A DNA stretch of 64,000 nucleotides from Exophiala sp. HKRS030 (Eukaryota; Ascomycota; Eurotiomycetes; Chaetothyriales; Herpotrichiellaceae). This document shows positions 36,088-47,061 of the stretch, piece by piece. The notes under the pieces are model-generated. The model worked only from the letters and a program-made list of their open reading frames with translations, ran no database searches and was not told the DNA's origin. The position numbers were made by a program, and so were the translations under genes. The stretch is from the NCBI GenBank assembly GCA_023897205.1, contig JAHWDD010000010.1:124001-188000 (forward strand), written 5' to 3'. How positions within the stretch are numbered: position 1 is the stretch's first letter; the number at the start of each line of letters is the position of its first letter.

Positions 36088-38207
36088 ATGTCTACTACTA
36101 CCAACGGCACAGCCCATTCTTGGACATCACTGCCCAAAGCAATGTCCAAGTCAGTCTCCTCTTTGCAAAAGACACTCGACAACGACGCACAATGGCAAGC
36201 GTTCATCGACACCAACGCCATCGTCGAACCTGTCACGATGGGCGTGCAATCGGTAGGGAGCGAAGAAACCATTCTGGTCCACATCACTTCTGGCTCCAAA
36301 ACCACCACATCCACCGGCCCAGGTTCAAAGGCGGATTTTGTTCTTTGTGCCCAACCTCAACAGTGGGAGAAATTCTTTGCCGCCGACCCAAAGGCACCAT
36401 ATACTAGCTTCGTAGGACTTCAGGTACGTGCAGTCCTCCCCCAACCTTCGTCGCCCACTCTCCGTCCCNNNNNNNNNNNNNNNNNNNNNNNNNNNNNNNN
36501 NNNNNNNNNNNNNNNNNNNNNNNNNNNNNNNNNNNNNNNNNNNNNNNNNNNNNNNNNNNNNNNNNNNNTCTTTGTGCCCAACCTCAACAGTGGGAGAAAT
36601 TCTTTGCCGCCGACCCAAAGGCACCATATACTAGCTTCGTAGGACTTCAGGTACGTGCAGTCCTCCCCCAACCTTCGTCGCCCACTCTCCGTCCCCTCCC
36701 CCTGTTGTGGATTGTTACTCACCACAACTTGCACCGAAAAACAGGGCATGAATATCGTCCAGGAAGGCGTCGGTGTGCAAGGAGACAAAGTCAAATTCGC
36801 CCAGTACGGCCATCTAGCGACTCGTCTTCTCGAATTGCTACGCGAAGGTCAACACGGCCCTCTCCCGACCGACCACCAACCCGAGACCGACGAGGACCAC
36901 ATTACCGGTCGGTACATCTACATCGACGCACCTGTCTGGGGTCGGTCAAAGGTATTTTACGAGACGTCCGGCACCGGCCCTCAACAGATTGTGTTCCTGC
37001 ACACGGCCGGAAGTGACAGTCGCCAGTATCATGGTGTGATGAATGATTCACGCATGCGAGAACAGTGTACGATGATTGCATTCGATTTACCGGCTCACGG
37101 AAGAAGTTTTCCTGGTAGTAATCGTATGTTGTGCATTTTCTTCCTCTTCCTCTTGTCCCATCTCCATTTTCCCACTTTCCACTGACGCCACAAAACAGAC
37201 ATCCCAGGAAACCACACCAACAACGAAGAAGCGTACGTCGGTACGATCCGAGAGGTCATCAAGACCCTCAAGCTCGACAAGCCCATCGTCTGCGGAGCGA
37301 GCATGGCGGGACAAGTGTGTGTCGCCGTGGCCATTCGAGCGGAGGAAGTCGGCGCGGGCGGCACCATCCCCCTCCAAGGGTGTGACTACCTCACCATGGA
37401 CCGACAGTTCAACGACAAATCTCCCGTGGTGAATCAAGCCTTGTTCAATCCCGATTGGAGTGAGTATCCAGACCCTAGAGAGAGAGAAAAAAACAAAAAG
37501 AAAACCGACATTCTTCCGCCGTTGACCATGGTGGCTAATGAATCCGACAGTTTACGGCATGATGGCACCAAAAAGTCCTTTGGTAAATAAACAATTGATA
37601 TGGGTACGTACGAGTTGTACTCTCTGACCCATCTTTCTCTGCCCTGATTCGATTCGTATTCCCCTTTTTTTCCCCTCCTCCTTCCCCTTCTCCCTCCTTA
37701 CTACTTTCGGTACTCCATACTCTGCCCTCCCTGCCTTGATGCTTGACAAGTGGGTGATCTGACCCTGAACTTCACGGAACACAGCACATGTACTCCGGTC
37801 AGGCGTACGGCATCTTCCACGGCGACCTGGACTTCTACTTTGGCGGTTTCGACGCCCGTGACCGCGTGGCGCAGATCGACGTCTCCAAGTGTCCCATCTT
37901 CTTCCTCACGGGGGAGTACGACTGGAGCACGACCCCCCGGATGAGCGAAGCCACAGCCCAAAAGATAAAGGGGGCCAATTTCAAGGCCATGAAGGGCTTG
38001 GGTCATTTCCCCGCCACCGAGGATCCGGCCAAGTTTGTAAGTCCTCACTCACTCGTCCTTTAACCCCCCAAACCAGAAACAATCGAGAGTCCTCCGTAAT
38101 CGTGTGAGACAAGTAAGGGCTCGACTAACCACTCCACCTTTCACTTCTCACAGATCCCATACCTCATCGAAGCTATTGAATGGATCCAAAAGACACGACA
38201 ATCTTAG
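36088..38207 (+). CDS. Alpha/beta hydrolase with extra N-terminal domain, split by an assembly gap
   Basis: Six exons encode 444 residues: 36088-36423, 36745-37123, 37199-37459, 37551-37603, 37785-38036, 38154-38207. The gap at 36469-36568 lies inside intron 1. After merging the 127-bp overlap, that intron is 94 nt and the frame is intact. The hydrolase core shows QIVFLHTAGSDSRQYHG, FDLPAHGRS, the nucleophile elbow VCGASMAGQ (Ser in Gly-x-Ser-x-Ala-Gly), the acid region FLTGEYDWSTTPRM and the His in KGLGHFPATEDP. The first ~150 residues (WQAFIDTNAIVEPVTMG, FVLCAQPQQWEKFF, QGDKVKFAQYGHLATRLLEL) resemble an SCP2-like lipid-binding fold; that assignment is inference. Confidence 0.85.
36342..36468 (+). 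repeat. 127-bp exact duplicate, left of gap
   Basis: This segment is identical over all 127 bases to 36569-36695. The two copies flank a run of exactly 100 N. It covers the end of exon 1 and the start of intron 1 of the hydrolase gene. Confidence 0.97.
36469..36568. other. 100-N assembly gap
   Basis: Exactly 100 ambiguous bases, the conventional placeholder for a gap of unknown size. Flanking duplication indicates that no sequence is actually missing. Confidence 0.99.
36569..36695 (+). repeat. 127-bp exact duplicate, right of gap
   Basis: Second copy of the segment at 36342-36468. It is best read as the same genomic locus present at the ends of two contigs. Confidence 0.97.
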
Positions 38208-38450
38208 CAGTCTTAAGTAGTCAATCAAGGGAGTCGCAATCGGCATGACGCCTTTAGTTATTTCCTTTGTCCCGAGGACAATCATATGTACATACAATAT
38301 GCATCCTAAGCTATACAAATGGGTAAACTGACCACCGCCACCCCACGTTTTTGTTAAGCCTCTATACATTCAATACAACGTAACCGCCCACGCTATGAAA
38401 CGATCAAATTAGGTGACTGGACACGACCATGTGTGCGGCGTCCCATTTCG

Positions 38451-41400
38451 CTAAGAGTCATCAATCAATCTCTTCTCCTGCCATGCCTTTTTCGCTCCTG
38501 CGTACAGGGCATCAAAATCTCCAGAAGTCTCACACATCGACCTGAACATTCCACCTTCCCTGTTGATAAGCTCCCATGGGGACGCATACTCTTTTACCTC
38601 GCCCTTATCAAGCACCAGGGCTCGATCATAATCAACAATTGTCGCCAGGCGATGTGCAATGGTGAGAATGGTGTTGTTCTTCAGCTCACGCAAAGTGTCT
38701 TGGATCTTAGAGTCCGTAGCATAGTCAATCGATGCTGTGGCTTCATCCATTACCAAAACCTTCGGTGCTTTTAGCAATGCTCGGGCAAGACACAACAGCT
38801 GTCGCTGTCCTTGTGAGAGATTGGAACCCGATTCTGCAACAGGGGACGACAAATCTCGGAAGACGTTCTTGTTATCCTTGGAATTGGTCGCATATTGTGT
38901 CAAGGTCGACCCCGAGCTGATTGTCCCATTTCCGGATATGGACGCATGACTCTCTGCAGGGATGGAACTGTCTCGAAGTGTAGGAGACCTGCTCGACACC
39001 AGATTTGGCGTTTCGGAGCCAGAACGTTGCGAGCCATCCGTTGGTCCGGAGATGAGTTGAACTCGCCGAAGTGCAGTGAAGATTTCCTCGTCTGTGAAGA
39101 GCTCGAATGGATCTAAATTGCTCCTCAAAGTACCGCTGAAAAGGGTCGGATCTTGAGGAACAATTGTAATGGCTTCACGCAAATCTTGAAGGCCAATGAG
39201 ACCGATATCAACATCGTCGATAAGAATCTTCCCTTCCTCAGCTTCCAGCCCACGGAAGAGCGCCAGAGCGAGCGAACTTTTGCCAGCACCAGTTCTTCCC
39301 ACAATACCAACCTTTTGTCCGGGCTCGACGCGAAATGTAAGTTTCTTAAGCACAGGATCGAGGTCAGGCCTGTACCTCGTGGTGTACCCAACAAACTCCA
39401 CACCTCCATGGCTTGGCCAATTTGAAGCTGGTTGTGTCTCCGGAATGCTCGCTGGTGCCTCTTGATCAACATCAATGTATTCCTGGAGTCGCTCAACCGC
39501 ATTCATATTTTGTTCGTTTGAAGCATAGAGTCGCACCAACCATAGCACGTTCTGGGTGAATGTAATGGCATACGAAAGTGCCAGACCAGCAGCTCCGGGG
39601 TCAATCTTGCCAGCGTTGAGAACGACAAACATAGCTGAAAAGCAGGAAACCAAAGCCCCAGCAATGTCGATTCTGAATGCTAACCATCGATTGGTGGCCC
39701 ACAAATAGATGAACGGCCTATTGTGAGTGTTGACTCGGAGGTGACTCTCATTGATGAAACGCGACTCATCCCCGTAAGCCCGAATTGTAACAACACCAGA
39801 CAAAGTCTCTCCGAAATGTTGGAATAGAGGGCTTCGTTGAATGGCTTCTATGCGCTTGAGGTCGCGTGACGATCGAATATAGAACAGACCAGTCAAAACA
39901 TACATAATGGTGATGAAGAAGCCAGGAATGAGGAAGCCCGGAGTGATTGCTGAGATAAGCACCACAATGGTCAAGACAGAAGCAGCACTGTGAAGCATGC
40001 CTATCGCAACAGGCGCGACTTCTTGGTCCAATGCCTGGATGTCCTTGGAGAATCGATTGGTGAGTTGGCCCAAAGGCGTCGAATCAAAAAATCTGAACTT
40101 GGCGCGTAGAATGCTTGTCAATAGCTTCTCATGCAGCTGCCAGGAAGCACGTCTCGAGCCCCAGAAGAGGATTAACTCCCTTGCAAAGCAGATGAAGACG
40201 TAGACAGCACCGATCACAGCGTAGATACCTAGATAGTACCACGCATCGACGTGGTAGAGCGATTCAACCATTAGCGTGCCTGCATTGGCCAGAGTCTGCG
40301 GAAGCTGGTAAAATCCACCACCCAACTTTGGAGATACCACTGCTGTTTGATGTATGCCTTGAACGACTGCATGGGCGCCATCGGTCTGGCGCAGGTGGTA
40401 AGCATTCGCCCACTGCCGGATCCAGAGATTGGTAGCAACAGAGCCTAACTGAGTGGCAATGAAGCCCCAGGCAGCAAAAATCCAGTAGTACCAAGGGCCC
40501 ATAGCCTGCAGATACATCTTGATAGTCGACCACTTGACACTTCCAGTTGCTTTGGCCTCTAGACGAGAATCGACAAATTCCTTTTCTGCCTTACTGAGTT
40601 TGGCTTTGATCCTGGCGGTATCTCTCATGCGTGATCCTGGGCCAACATGGCCGTTACCTCCGGACAATTTCGAAGTCTCTTCCTCGAGATTGGAAGAGAC
40701 TCTTGAAGGGCCCTGAGACGCTGCTCTTGATACAGGGCGGGATTTCAGCAATTCTTCACCGAGTGCGCCACAGTCTGCGACTTCTTCCGGCGTTCCTTGG
40801 GCGGTAACTTTGCCGTTGTCTAGTACAACAACATGACTAGCCAGGGGAATTGTCAAGGAAACATTGTGCGAAACCAAAATGCAGGTCCGGTTCGTCATCA
40901 GGGTGCCAGTCAAAGCCTCCTCGAAAATGTGTTTCGCCGTATGTGCATCCACCGCGCTGAGACAGTCATCCAGCAGGAGATGTTTAGAATTCGAGTAGAT
41001 GGCCCTTGCGAGGGATATTCTCTGTTTTTGACCGCCAGAGAGGGTAATTCCCTTTTCGCCAACCAGAGTCATGTCACCAGCGTCGAGTATCTCCAAGTCG
41101 CGCTCAAGAGCACAAATAGAAATGACCTCGTGATAACGGTCTTCGTCATAGGGACTCGCGAAAAGAATGTTGTCCTTGATGGTGGCATTCACAAGCCATG
41201 CTTGCTGTGCGCAGTAGGCCACGCTCTCAGTCAGACCTGTGTAGGGGTCTGGTCGCAGATCTTGTCGCACAGAACCTCCTGGGATATGAACTTGTCCGTT
41301 AAGTAGCTGCATTTCACCAAGCAGTGCCATGAGTAAAGATGTCTTCCCTGAACCAGTTGGGCCAGCGATCACGCTGAGTTGACCCAGAGGAAAGTCCACA

Positions 41401-43559
41401 TCCATGTTGATCAAACGGAAAGCATCGGCAGCATCACTCTCAGAAATGCCCCATGTTAATGTTGCATTGTCAAGGGCGATTCGAGTGGTTGGCATACTTC
41501 TTCTCCTGCTCTGTCGCAATTGTACATACTTTTCAGTTTCCTCTTCGTCCAGAAACTTTTCAACACGGTCTACCGAGACCTTTGATTCCTGCACATGGGC
41601 CACCATGTCTGCAAGTTGGTCCAAGGGTATTCGCAGCAGAGAGAACATTGACAGGGCCGGGAAGGCGACAGATGGGACAAGAGGTCGCTTTTCAATCTTA
41701 GTGTAAATGAGGAAAGACGTGAATGTGATCAAGATGGGTACTCCACTCCAGATAGTAGCTGCACTGGCCCACAGCACATACTTCCGCCACAAGGCAGATA
41801 GTTCAATGTGTCTCTTCTCGTTGACATTGTTCTGAAAGCGCTGTTCCCATGCAAAATACTTGATGATCCTGATATTTTGCAAGACTTCATTTGTGACATG
41901 GATCCGACCATCTGTGGCAGTCATAATCCTTTTCTGCGCAGCTTGGAATGATTTGGCAATGAAGAGATTCAATGGCAAGATAAATATCATCATGACGATG
42001 CCTGCAAAGGAGCTGTAGCCCAAAACCTTGTACAACAATGCAACGGCCATGACAAGTTGGACCGGAACTGCGGCCCACAAGAAGTGTAGGTAGGCACAGA
42101 TTTCGGCCACTTTGAAGGAATCGATCGACATGAGATTGATAATCGTGCCATTATTGGTCCGAGTATTACCAGCCTTTGATGGCGTAGCTTCAGGTTCAGG
42201 GCTCTTCCGAAGGCGTAGGCCTTTGCTTTTCAGCATTGATTTGAACCTGAGAGAGAGAGACGCTTTGGATTTGGGCGGAATCTTCTCTTGTTCGGAGTCT
42301 GTACCTGCTGCTGCCTTTCTTCTGAGCGTTTTTGAATAGATCTCACCGACTATGATGGCGCGAAGTCGAATACAGATCTTCCTGCCGATCCACAATGCTT
42401 GACCATCACTAACGGCCTGCACTGCTCCAGTAGCGAAAAGGAGCACAACGTACAGCCATGCGGCACTTCGTGGGATTCTATCGGTATTCTCCAGATATTC
42501 CAGAATGGCTTTGAGAAGGAGGGTGGGCAGGAACATGAAAATGCTGGCCAGCATGCACCATGCGCCCTGAATGAGTAAATCCTTCTTGAAGTGCAACAAG
42601 AGCCGGACAGCGAGTGAATGCGCTTGCGCAATTTGTCGAAATTGGGCGAGAACAGTCTCGGCCTTATCGGCCAAAGAAACATTCCATACGTCTGCGAGAT
42701 CGAGAGGCTTCTTGTAACCTTTCCACACTATCGGATCGACCCAGGAAAATGTCACTAGGGAGAGCACGCTAGCCAAGGGTTCTCGGGACGGTTCAATATC
42801 GCCTTCATACTCGAGCAAAACACCCTTGTTTCCCTTTCGTGAACAAAGTGCAATGACCACCAGCACACTCGTGATGCTGAATGAGACGATCGTCATGCTT
42901 TGCATTAGTCGGTCGACGGGGTGAAGAAGTGCCGAGCGGAACACCCAAACTGTGTTGAGCCATTGTGTAAGGTATAGTGCTGCACTGTGGCTCCATAAGC
43001 TCTTGACTGGCGATTCCCAAATCGTGGTCGAAGCCAGGAGGCGAGTTCCAGCGAGGACTGCAAGGTAGACAGAGGCAACGGTTTCGGCGACGGCAGCGTG
43101 CTTTCGACGGTTCGATGAGTCGAAGATGGTGACAATGTTGACCACCAGCTGAGTCAATACCAGTAAGAATTCCACTGTGACTAGCAAGACCTCCCCGGTC
43201 GGCCTATCAACGTCCTTGATGGACATAGCACCACGACTATGCGTCTTCTGAAGCGTGAGCCTTGCCAGCGAATCTTCATCCTCCTCTTCCTCTGTCGAGA
43301 CTTCATCGTCATCGACATTGATCAGGATGTTATGGAACGCTTTCCGGCGTTGGGCTTTCAGTCTCTGGCGACCTATTTGAAGGAGTAACAACAGGACGGA
43401 TAGTGCACATGCTAACAGTGGAAAGAGGGTCTGGAGGTAGCTGTTTGATTCTTGGTTAGTAAAGCCGGCTCTCATCAATGAATTTAGGACGTACTCTGCC
43501 TGGAAGCATGGTGTCAAGTCATCGACGCGCCAGATTGGTGGTTTGCACTGTGCAAACAT
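38451..43559 (-). CDS. Full-length ABCC (MRP-type) ABC transporter, YBT1/BPT1-like
   Basis: Exons 43559-43495 and 43440-38451 encode 1684 residues. The 54-nt segment 43494-43441 is a stop-free multiple of three and looks like an intron (GTACGT, TTTACTAACC, AACAG). Its removal gives CFQADYLQTLFPLLAC, the family N-terminus. The order is TMD0 (five helices), TMD1, NBD1, TMD2, NBD2. NBD1 has Walker A GPTGSGKTSLL, signature LSGGQKQRISLARAI and Walker B HLLLDDCLSAVD. NBD2 has GRTGAGKSSL, LSQGQRQLLCLARALL and VLVMDEATASID. In NBD1, Asp replaces the catalytic Glu after Walker B, as is usual in ABCC proteins. Fungal relatives move bile acids, glutathione conjugates or toxins into the vacuole. Confidence 0.93.
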   Translation of the reverse strand: MFAQCKPPIWRVDDLTPCFQAEYVLNSLMRAGFTNQESNSYLQTLFPLLACALSVLLLLLQIGRQRLKAQRRKAFHNILINVDDDEVSTEEEEDEDSLARLTLQKTHSRGAMSIKDVDRPTGEVLLVTVEFLLVLTQLVVNIVTIFDSSNRRKHAAVAETVASVYLAVLAGTRLLASTTIWESPVKSLWSHSAALYLTQWLNTVWVFRSALLHPVDRLMQSMTIVSFSITSVLVVIALCSRKGNKGVLLEYEGDIEPSREPLASVLSLVTFSWVDPIVWKGYKKPLDLADVWNVSLADKAETVLAQFRQIAQAHSLAVRLLLHFKKDLLIQGAWCMLASIFMFLPTLLLKAILEYLENTDRIPRSAAWLYVVLLFATGAVQAVSDGQALWIGRKICIRLRAIIVGEIYSKTLRRKAAAGTDSEQEKIPPKSKASLSLRFKSMLKSKGLRLRKSPEPEATPSKAGNTRTNNGTIINLMSIDSFKVAEICAYLHFLWAAVPVQLVMAVALLYKVLGYSSFAGIVMMIFILPLNLFIAKSFQAAQKRIMTATDGRIHVTNEVLQNIRIIKYFAWEQRFQNNVNEKRHIELSALWRKYVLWASAATIWSGVPILITFTSFLIYTKIEKRPLVPSVAFPALSMFSLLRIPLDQLADMVAHVQESKVSVDRVEKFLDEEETEKYVQLRQSRRRSMPTTRIALDNATLTWGISESDAADAFRLINMDVDFPLGQLSVIAGPTGSGKTSLLMALLGEMQLLNGQVHIPGGSVRQDLRPDPYTGLTESVAYCAQQAWLVNATIKDNILFASPYDEDRYHEVISICALERDLEILDAGDMTLVGEKGITLSGGQKQRISLARAIYSNSKHLLLDDCLSAVDAHTAKHIFEEALTGTLMTNRTCILVSHNVSLTIPLASHVVVLDNGKVTAQGTPEEVADCGALGEELLKSRPVSRAASQGPSRVSSNLEEETSKLSGGNGHVGPGSRMRDTARIKAKLSKAEKEFVDSRLEAKATGSVKWSTIKMYLQAMGPWYYWIFAAWGFIATQLGSVATNLWIRQWANAYHLRQTDGAHAVVQGIHQTAVVSPKLGGGFYQLPQTLANAGTLMVESLYHVDAWYYLGIYAVIGAVYVFICFARELILFWGSRRASWQLHEKLLTSILRAKFRFFDSTPLGQLTNRFSKDIQALDQEVAPVAIGMLHSAASVLTIVVLISAITPGFLIPGFFITIMYVLTGLFYIRSSRDLKRIEAIQRSPLFQHFGETLSGVVTIRAYGDESRFINESHLRVNTHNRPFIYLWATNRWLAFRIDIAGALVSCFSAMFVVLNAGKIDPGAAGLALSYAITFTQNVLWLVRLYASNEQNMNAVERLQEYIDVDQEAPASIPETQPASNWPSHGGVEFVGYTTRYRPDLDPVLKKLTFRVEPGQKVGIVGRTGAGKSSLALALFRGLEAEEGKILIDDVDIGLIGLQDLREAITIVPQDPTLFSGTLRSNLDPFELFTDEEIFTALRRVQLISGPTDGSQRSGSETPNLVSSRSPTLRDSSIPAESHASISGNGTISSGSTLTQYATNSKDNKNVFRDLSSPVAESGSNLSQGQRQLLCLARALLKAPKVLVMDEATASIDYATDSKIQDTLRELKNNTILTIAHRLATIVDYDRALVLDKGEVKEYASPWELINREGGMFRSMCETSGDFDALYAGAKKAWQEKRLIDDS
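43441..43494 (-). other. In-frame 54-nt intron of the ABC transporter gene
   Basis: Donor GTACGT, perfect branch motif TACTAAC 16 nt before the AACAG acceptor, length a multiple of three and no stop codon. If retained it would add 18 residues and change one. Confidence 0.8.
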
Positions 43560-44906
43560 GTTTCATTAAATTTCTTCGTATGTATGTCCAAGAACGTCCA
43601 CCGCTGCTTCACCTGGATGCGGGGAAATCGGCGAGCATGTCGAGCGCAGGCAATAGAAGGTACAGATCGAGTAATATACAAGCTCGGGATGTGCTGAGGA
43701 TGAAATATTGGTATAGTATGAACAATGTAGAATGTACAGACGGCAACTGAGATGATCTTCTCAAGAGGCGGGAAGAAAAAATCCGGGGCAGGCGCTATGG
43801 CACTGGCGGTGGGAATCGCAGGCCGTGTGGTCTTTGCTGTCTTTGACAACCACAACAACTCGACTTGTAGCCAAGTCAGTCGTGATAAGCGAATGCAAGC
43901 CTTGATTACACGGTATTAAGGTACCTACGAGTGGTTGTACCTGGCTGTCCGTCCCTCAGTCCTCTGTCAAACTGAGTTAACCGACATTGACGCACAACGC
44001 CACTTTCGGATCATGCCTTCTATCATGACGCTGAGTCTAGACTGTATACGAACAACCATACAAAAGCATCTTGTGTCCGTGGAACGGCCGAGCAGCTGAC
44101 AATATTAGGAGAGCCAGGCACGGATATGGAGACCTATTTAGGCGAACCCAGTGACGGCATGAGGGGCCTCTTAGGCGGCGACACGCCCGGAAGCAAAGGC
44201 CAAACAGGGGTGGATTGGGGGCGTTGGGGCGCGTGCTTTAGGCGGGTCATGACACACTGACCGAGGCAAAAAGCCAATAATTCGATATTCTCTCATTAAT
44301 AAAGCCTCAATGTGATGCACCAGGAATTCTCCGTACTCGAAGCGGATGGCGATATCGAAGTCATAGTCGTATTACGGGTCCTCCGTACTATAACTATCTA
44401 GACCTATTTACTACGACGTGTCCCTGCGCTCACTGCGTAACTTCATATCCATCCGTACTCAGACTTTCAACCTTCATCTTTCCCCTTCGTTGTCCTACCT
44501 TGCATACGTCAAATCTGTCTGTGACATTTTACAAGCAGTGCTTACTCTTCCTACTCTCCCTTCCACCCCCTAGGTTTACGACCCACGTTGACTGTCGCTG
44601 TCACCTCCTGATTGATTCAACTACCTGACGTCTACTGAAGGGTCGATCTCTCGAGTCAGTTGCGACCTTTTACCTTTGAACAATGTACCTGCGGTGACAA
44701 AGTACTGCCTACCAAGTGACGACGCTGAAAGAAGTACTCCGTATTCAAGCTCTATCTGTGTTCAATAACAACACCCAAACTACATACGCATTCACCTGCT
44801 TGCCACTCTACAGCTGAACTCCGACATCTACTTAATCCCTCGTTCCAAACATCCTGGCTTACATTTTACTCCGCCGCCCTCATACACCCTCTGAACAAAT
44901 CCAAAC
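43560..44906. other. Divergent intergenic region
   Basis: About 1.3 kb between the starts of the ABC transporter (leftward) and the E2 gene (rightward). The half next to the E2 gene (44450-44900) is rich in CT tracts and is probably its promoter and long leader. No gene or RNA is supported. Confidence 0.55.
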
Positions 44907-45773
44907 ATGTCGTCCCAGGCTGTACTCCTAAAGGAGTACAAGGCTTTACAAAAAGAAAAATGGGTGCAGATCGATGTAAGTCAAGCCATCACAGGCCAGA
45001 AGACCCCAACGCTCATGTGGAACAGATTGATGAAGACAACATGCTACATTGGAATCTAGCTCTGATGGTCGTCAATCCCGACTCTCTGTATTATGGTGGT
45101 TATTTCAAGGCTCAGATGAACTTTCCTAAGGAATATCCCTACAAGCCTCCGGGTCAGTAAAAAGATCCTCGCGGATCCAGTCGGATTGTACTGACATTGC
45201 GTAGATTTCCGCTTCACGAAGCCACTCTGGCACCCAAACATCTATGTTGACGGTCGCCTTTGCATCTCGATCCTTCATGCACCGGGTGACGACGCCATGT
45301 CTGGTGAGACCGCCGGTGAACGTTGGTCGCCTGCCCAGAGAGTCGAGTCGGTCCTCATTTCCATCTTATCACTTCTCGATGACGCCGAGATTTCTTCCCC
45401 TGCCAATGTCGACGCAAGCGTCATGTTCAGAGACGACAAGGAGGCGTTCAAGGCCAAAGTGACGCAGGACGTCGAGGCTTCAAAAAAGGACATTCCCGAA
45501 GGATTCGTCATGCCAACACATGAGTCGACCAAGCCAGTGATTGACAAGGTGGATGATGACTTCTGGCAAGACAGCGACGTTGAAGATGTCGACTTTGACG
45601 ATTTCGACGATTTCGATGACGATGCCGCCAACGGGAGTGAATCAGATCAAGAATTGAACAATGACTCTGAAGATGAAGAGACGTATGATGAGGACGACGA
45701 GGACACTGAGTATGCCAAGGGGAAACGTCGAGAAGATCGACTAGATTCCGACATGACCGAGCCAGATGTTTGA
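44907..45773 (+). CDS. CDC34/UBC3-type ubiquitin-conjugating enzyme E2
   Basis: Exons 44907-44975, 45026-45152 and 45205-45773 encode 254 residues. The acceptor at 45025 (GTGGAACAG) is chosen because it gives WVQIDIDEDNMLHWNLAL in phase. The UBC fold shows PYKPPDFRF, HPN (residues 75-77) and the active-site Cys85 in GRLCISILH. Directly after it is the acidic-loop insertion GDDAMSGETAGERW that defines the CDC34 class. The C-terminal 60 residues are extremely acidic (DDFDDFDDFDDD and EDEETYDEDDED), as in Cdc34, where this tail binds SCF Cul1-Rbx1. It should extend Lys48 chains for SCF ligases in cell-cycle control. Confidence 0.95.
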
Positions 45774-46433
45774 CTGTGTCGCGTCGACAAATCCAGTTCA
45801 CCATTTGATCAAGGTTATTGAGACGTCCGTTGGGGTACTGGCAAGAAAGTTCAACATCTTTCTCTGTACTCACACTCCGGGACCTCTTTCGACATTGATT
45901 TTCTTTATTTGATATTGAGGTGCAGTTTCTCTCGGTTCAGCAAGGCGTCGGTGGGTTCCGAGAATCATTCGGCGTAGAAAGGGTTATGGCGTACAAACTA
46001 TTAGACATGGGAATTCGGGTTATGGAATGATGTTACTCGGTCTCTTTTCTTTTGCTTTTCTGCATGATATCCACAGAAATCTTCTCTGAGAGCTATGGCA
46101 TGAGGCTTTTATCCAGAATGAATTCACATTAACACTATCAAGTGAGACTAGCTATTTTCTTTTTGGTTCAACACACCGCCTGAGTTGTTGGGTGTTTGTA
46201 TATTGAAATCTAGAGAGGAGAGATCATGAGGCTGTCTCAGACACCCCTGGAACTACCTGAGGTAGGTAGGTTAGGGCATGCTAAGAAGCATTACAACTGT
46301 ACCGGTCTAATTTCCTAGGCTACTGAAGGGTGAAGGTTTTGACGAGGCTCAGGCTCCTATTCTCCCTTTGTTTTCTTAACCCGTATCCTCTTTTGTACCT
46401 CATTTCACTTACTCTGCAGAGTATGTGTACATG

Positions 46434-46486
46434 CATACATACATACATACATACATATATATATATGTATATATATATTATATATA
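46434..46486. repeat. (CATA)n(TA)n microsatellite
   Basis: Tandem CATA units run into imperfect TA repeats over about 53 bp. This is a simple sequence repeat likely to be length-variable among strains. Confidence 0.9.
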
Positions 46487-46958
46487 CCCCGAACTATACT
46501 TGATCCCTTACCATCTTCGTTCATGAAAGGGAGCGAGACCGCTTTACTCTGGCACGTGACGGAGCGTCGAGGGAGCTACATTCGCAGAAGCCAGTTCGAG
46601 CACATGGAGGGCCAGATCAGGTCCCCAAGCAATCGGCTATACCTGCCTCTCAACTAGGCCATCTGTTTTGGACTGAAAAATTGTTGCCAGGAAATCCGAC
46701 TTCGGTTTGGGCGGTCCTGTGCTTCGGGTAACTCTGATCGCGGGCTGGGCACCGCAAGAATTCTCCCCCTGCCGCATCATGCACCCAATCCTCGATTCTC
46801 CCTTTTCGGCTCCATCACAGTTGCTGACTACAACTCGGCGAAAAGGCAGAATAGTGCGGGGGTGTGCACAGTCTAGTGGGTGCCTAACTTACCCGATCGA
46901 CCCCCCAGCCCCACCTATCACGAGAGGACCACGAAAATCTCAGAATAACAATTGAACA

Positions 46959-46972
46959 GCTGAAATTTCAGC
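46959..46972. promoter_or_regulatory. 14-bp palindrome upstream of the tRNA gene
   Basis: GCTGAAATTTCAGC is a perfect palindrome ending 11 bp before the first tRNA base. It may be a binding site or chance; nothing else supports a function. Confidence 0.2.
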
Positions 46973-46990
46973 AACAACGAACCGCGACTA

Positions 46991-47003
46991 TAGCTCAGGT
47001 TGG
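46991..47003 (+). promoter_or_regulatory. Pol III A box spanning the exon 1/intron 1 junction
   Basis: TAGCTCAGGTTGG fits the A-box consensus with one extra base. The first eight bases are tRNA positions 8-15 and the last five are the start of intron 1. Unspliced DNA therefore keeps an A box although the true D-loop sequence lies 55 bp further on. Confidence 0.55.
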
Positions 47004-47053
47004 TCCCTCCCACTCCTATTCTGTGCGATAAGGGTTGCTAACTGTGGTTTCAG
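46999..47053 (+). other. tRNA intron 1 (spliceosomal type, D loop, after position 15)
   Basis: 55 nt, donor GTTGGT, branch GCTAAC with its A 12 nt before the TTTCAG acceptor. TCAG precedes both junctions, so the cut could slide without changing the product; the GT-AG frame is chosen. Confidence 0.8.
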
Positions 47054-47061
47054 CTGGGAGA

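Larger units (their letters stand above)
45774..46983. other. Intergenic region upstream of the tRNA gene
   Basis: This is the 3' flank of the E2 gene. It contains the microsatellite at 46434-46486 and a 14-bp palindrome at 46959-46972, 11 bp before the tRNA. No protein gene is supported. Confidence 0.5.
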
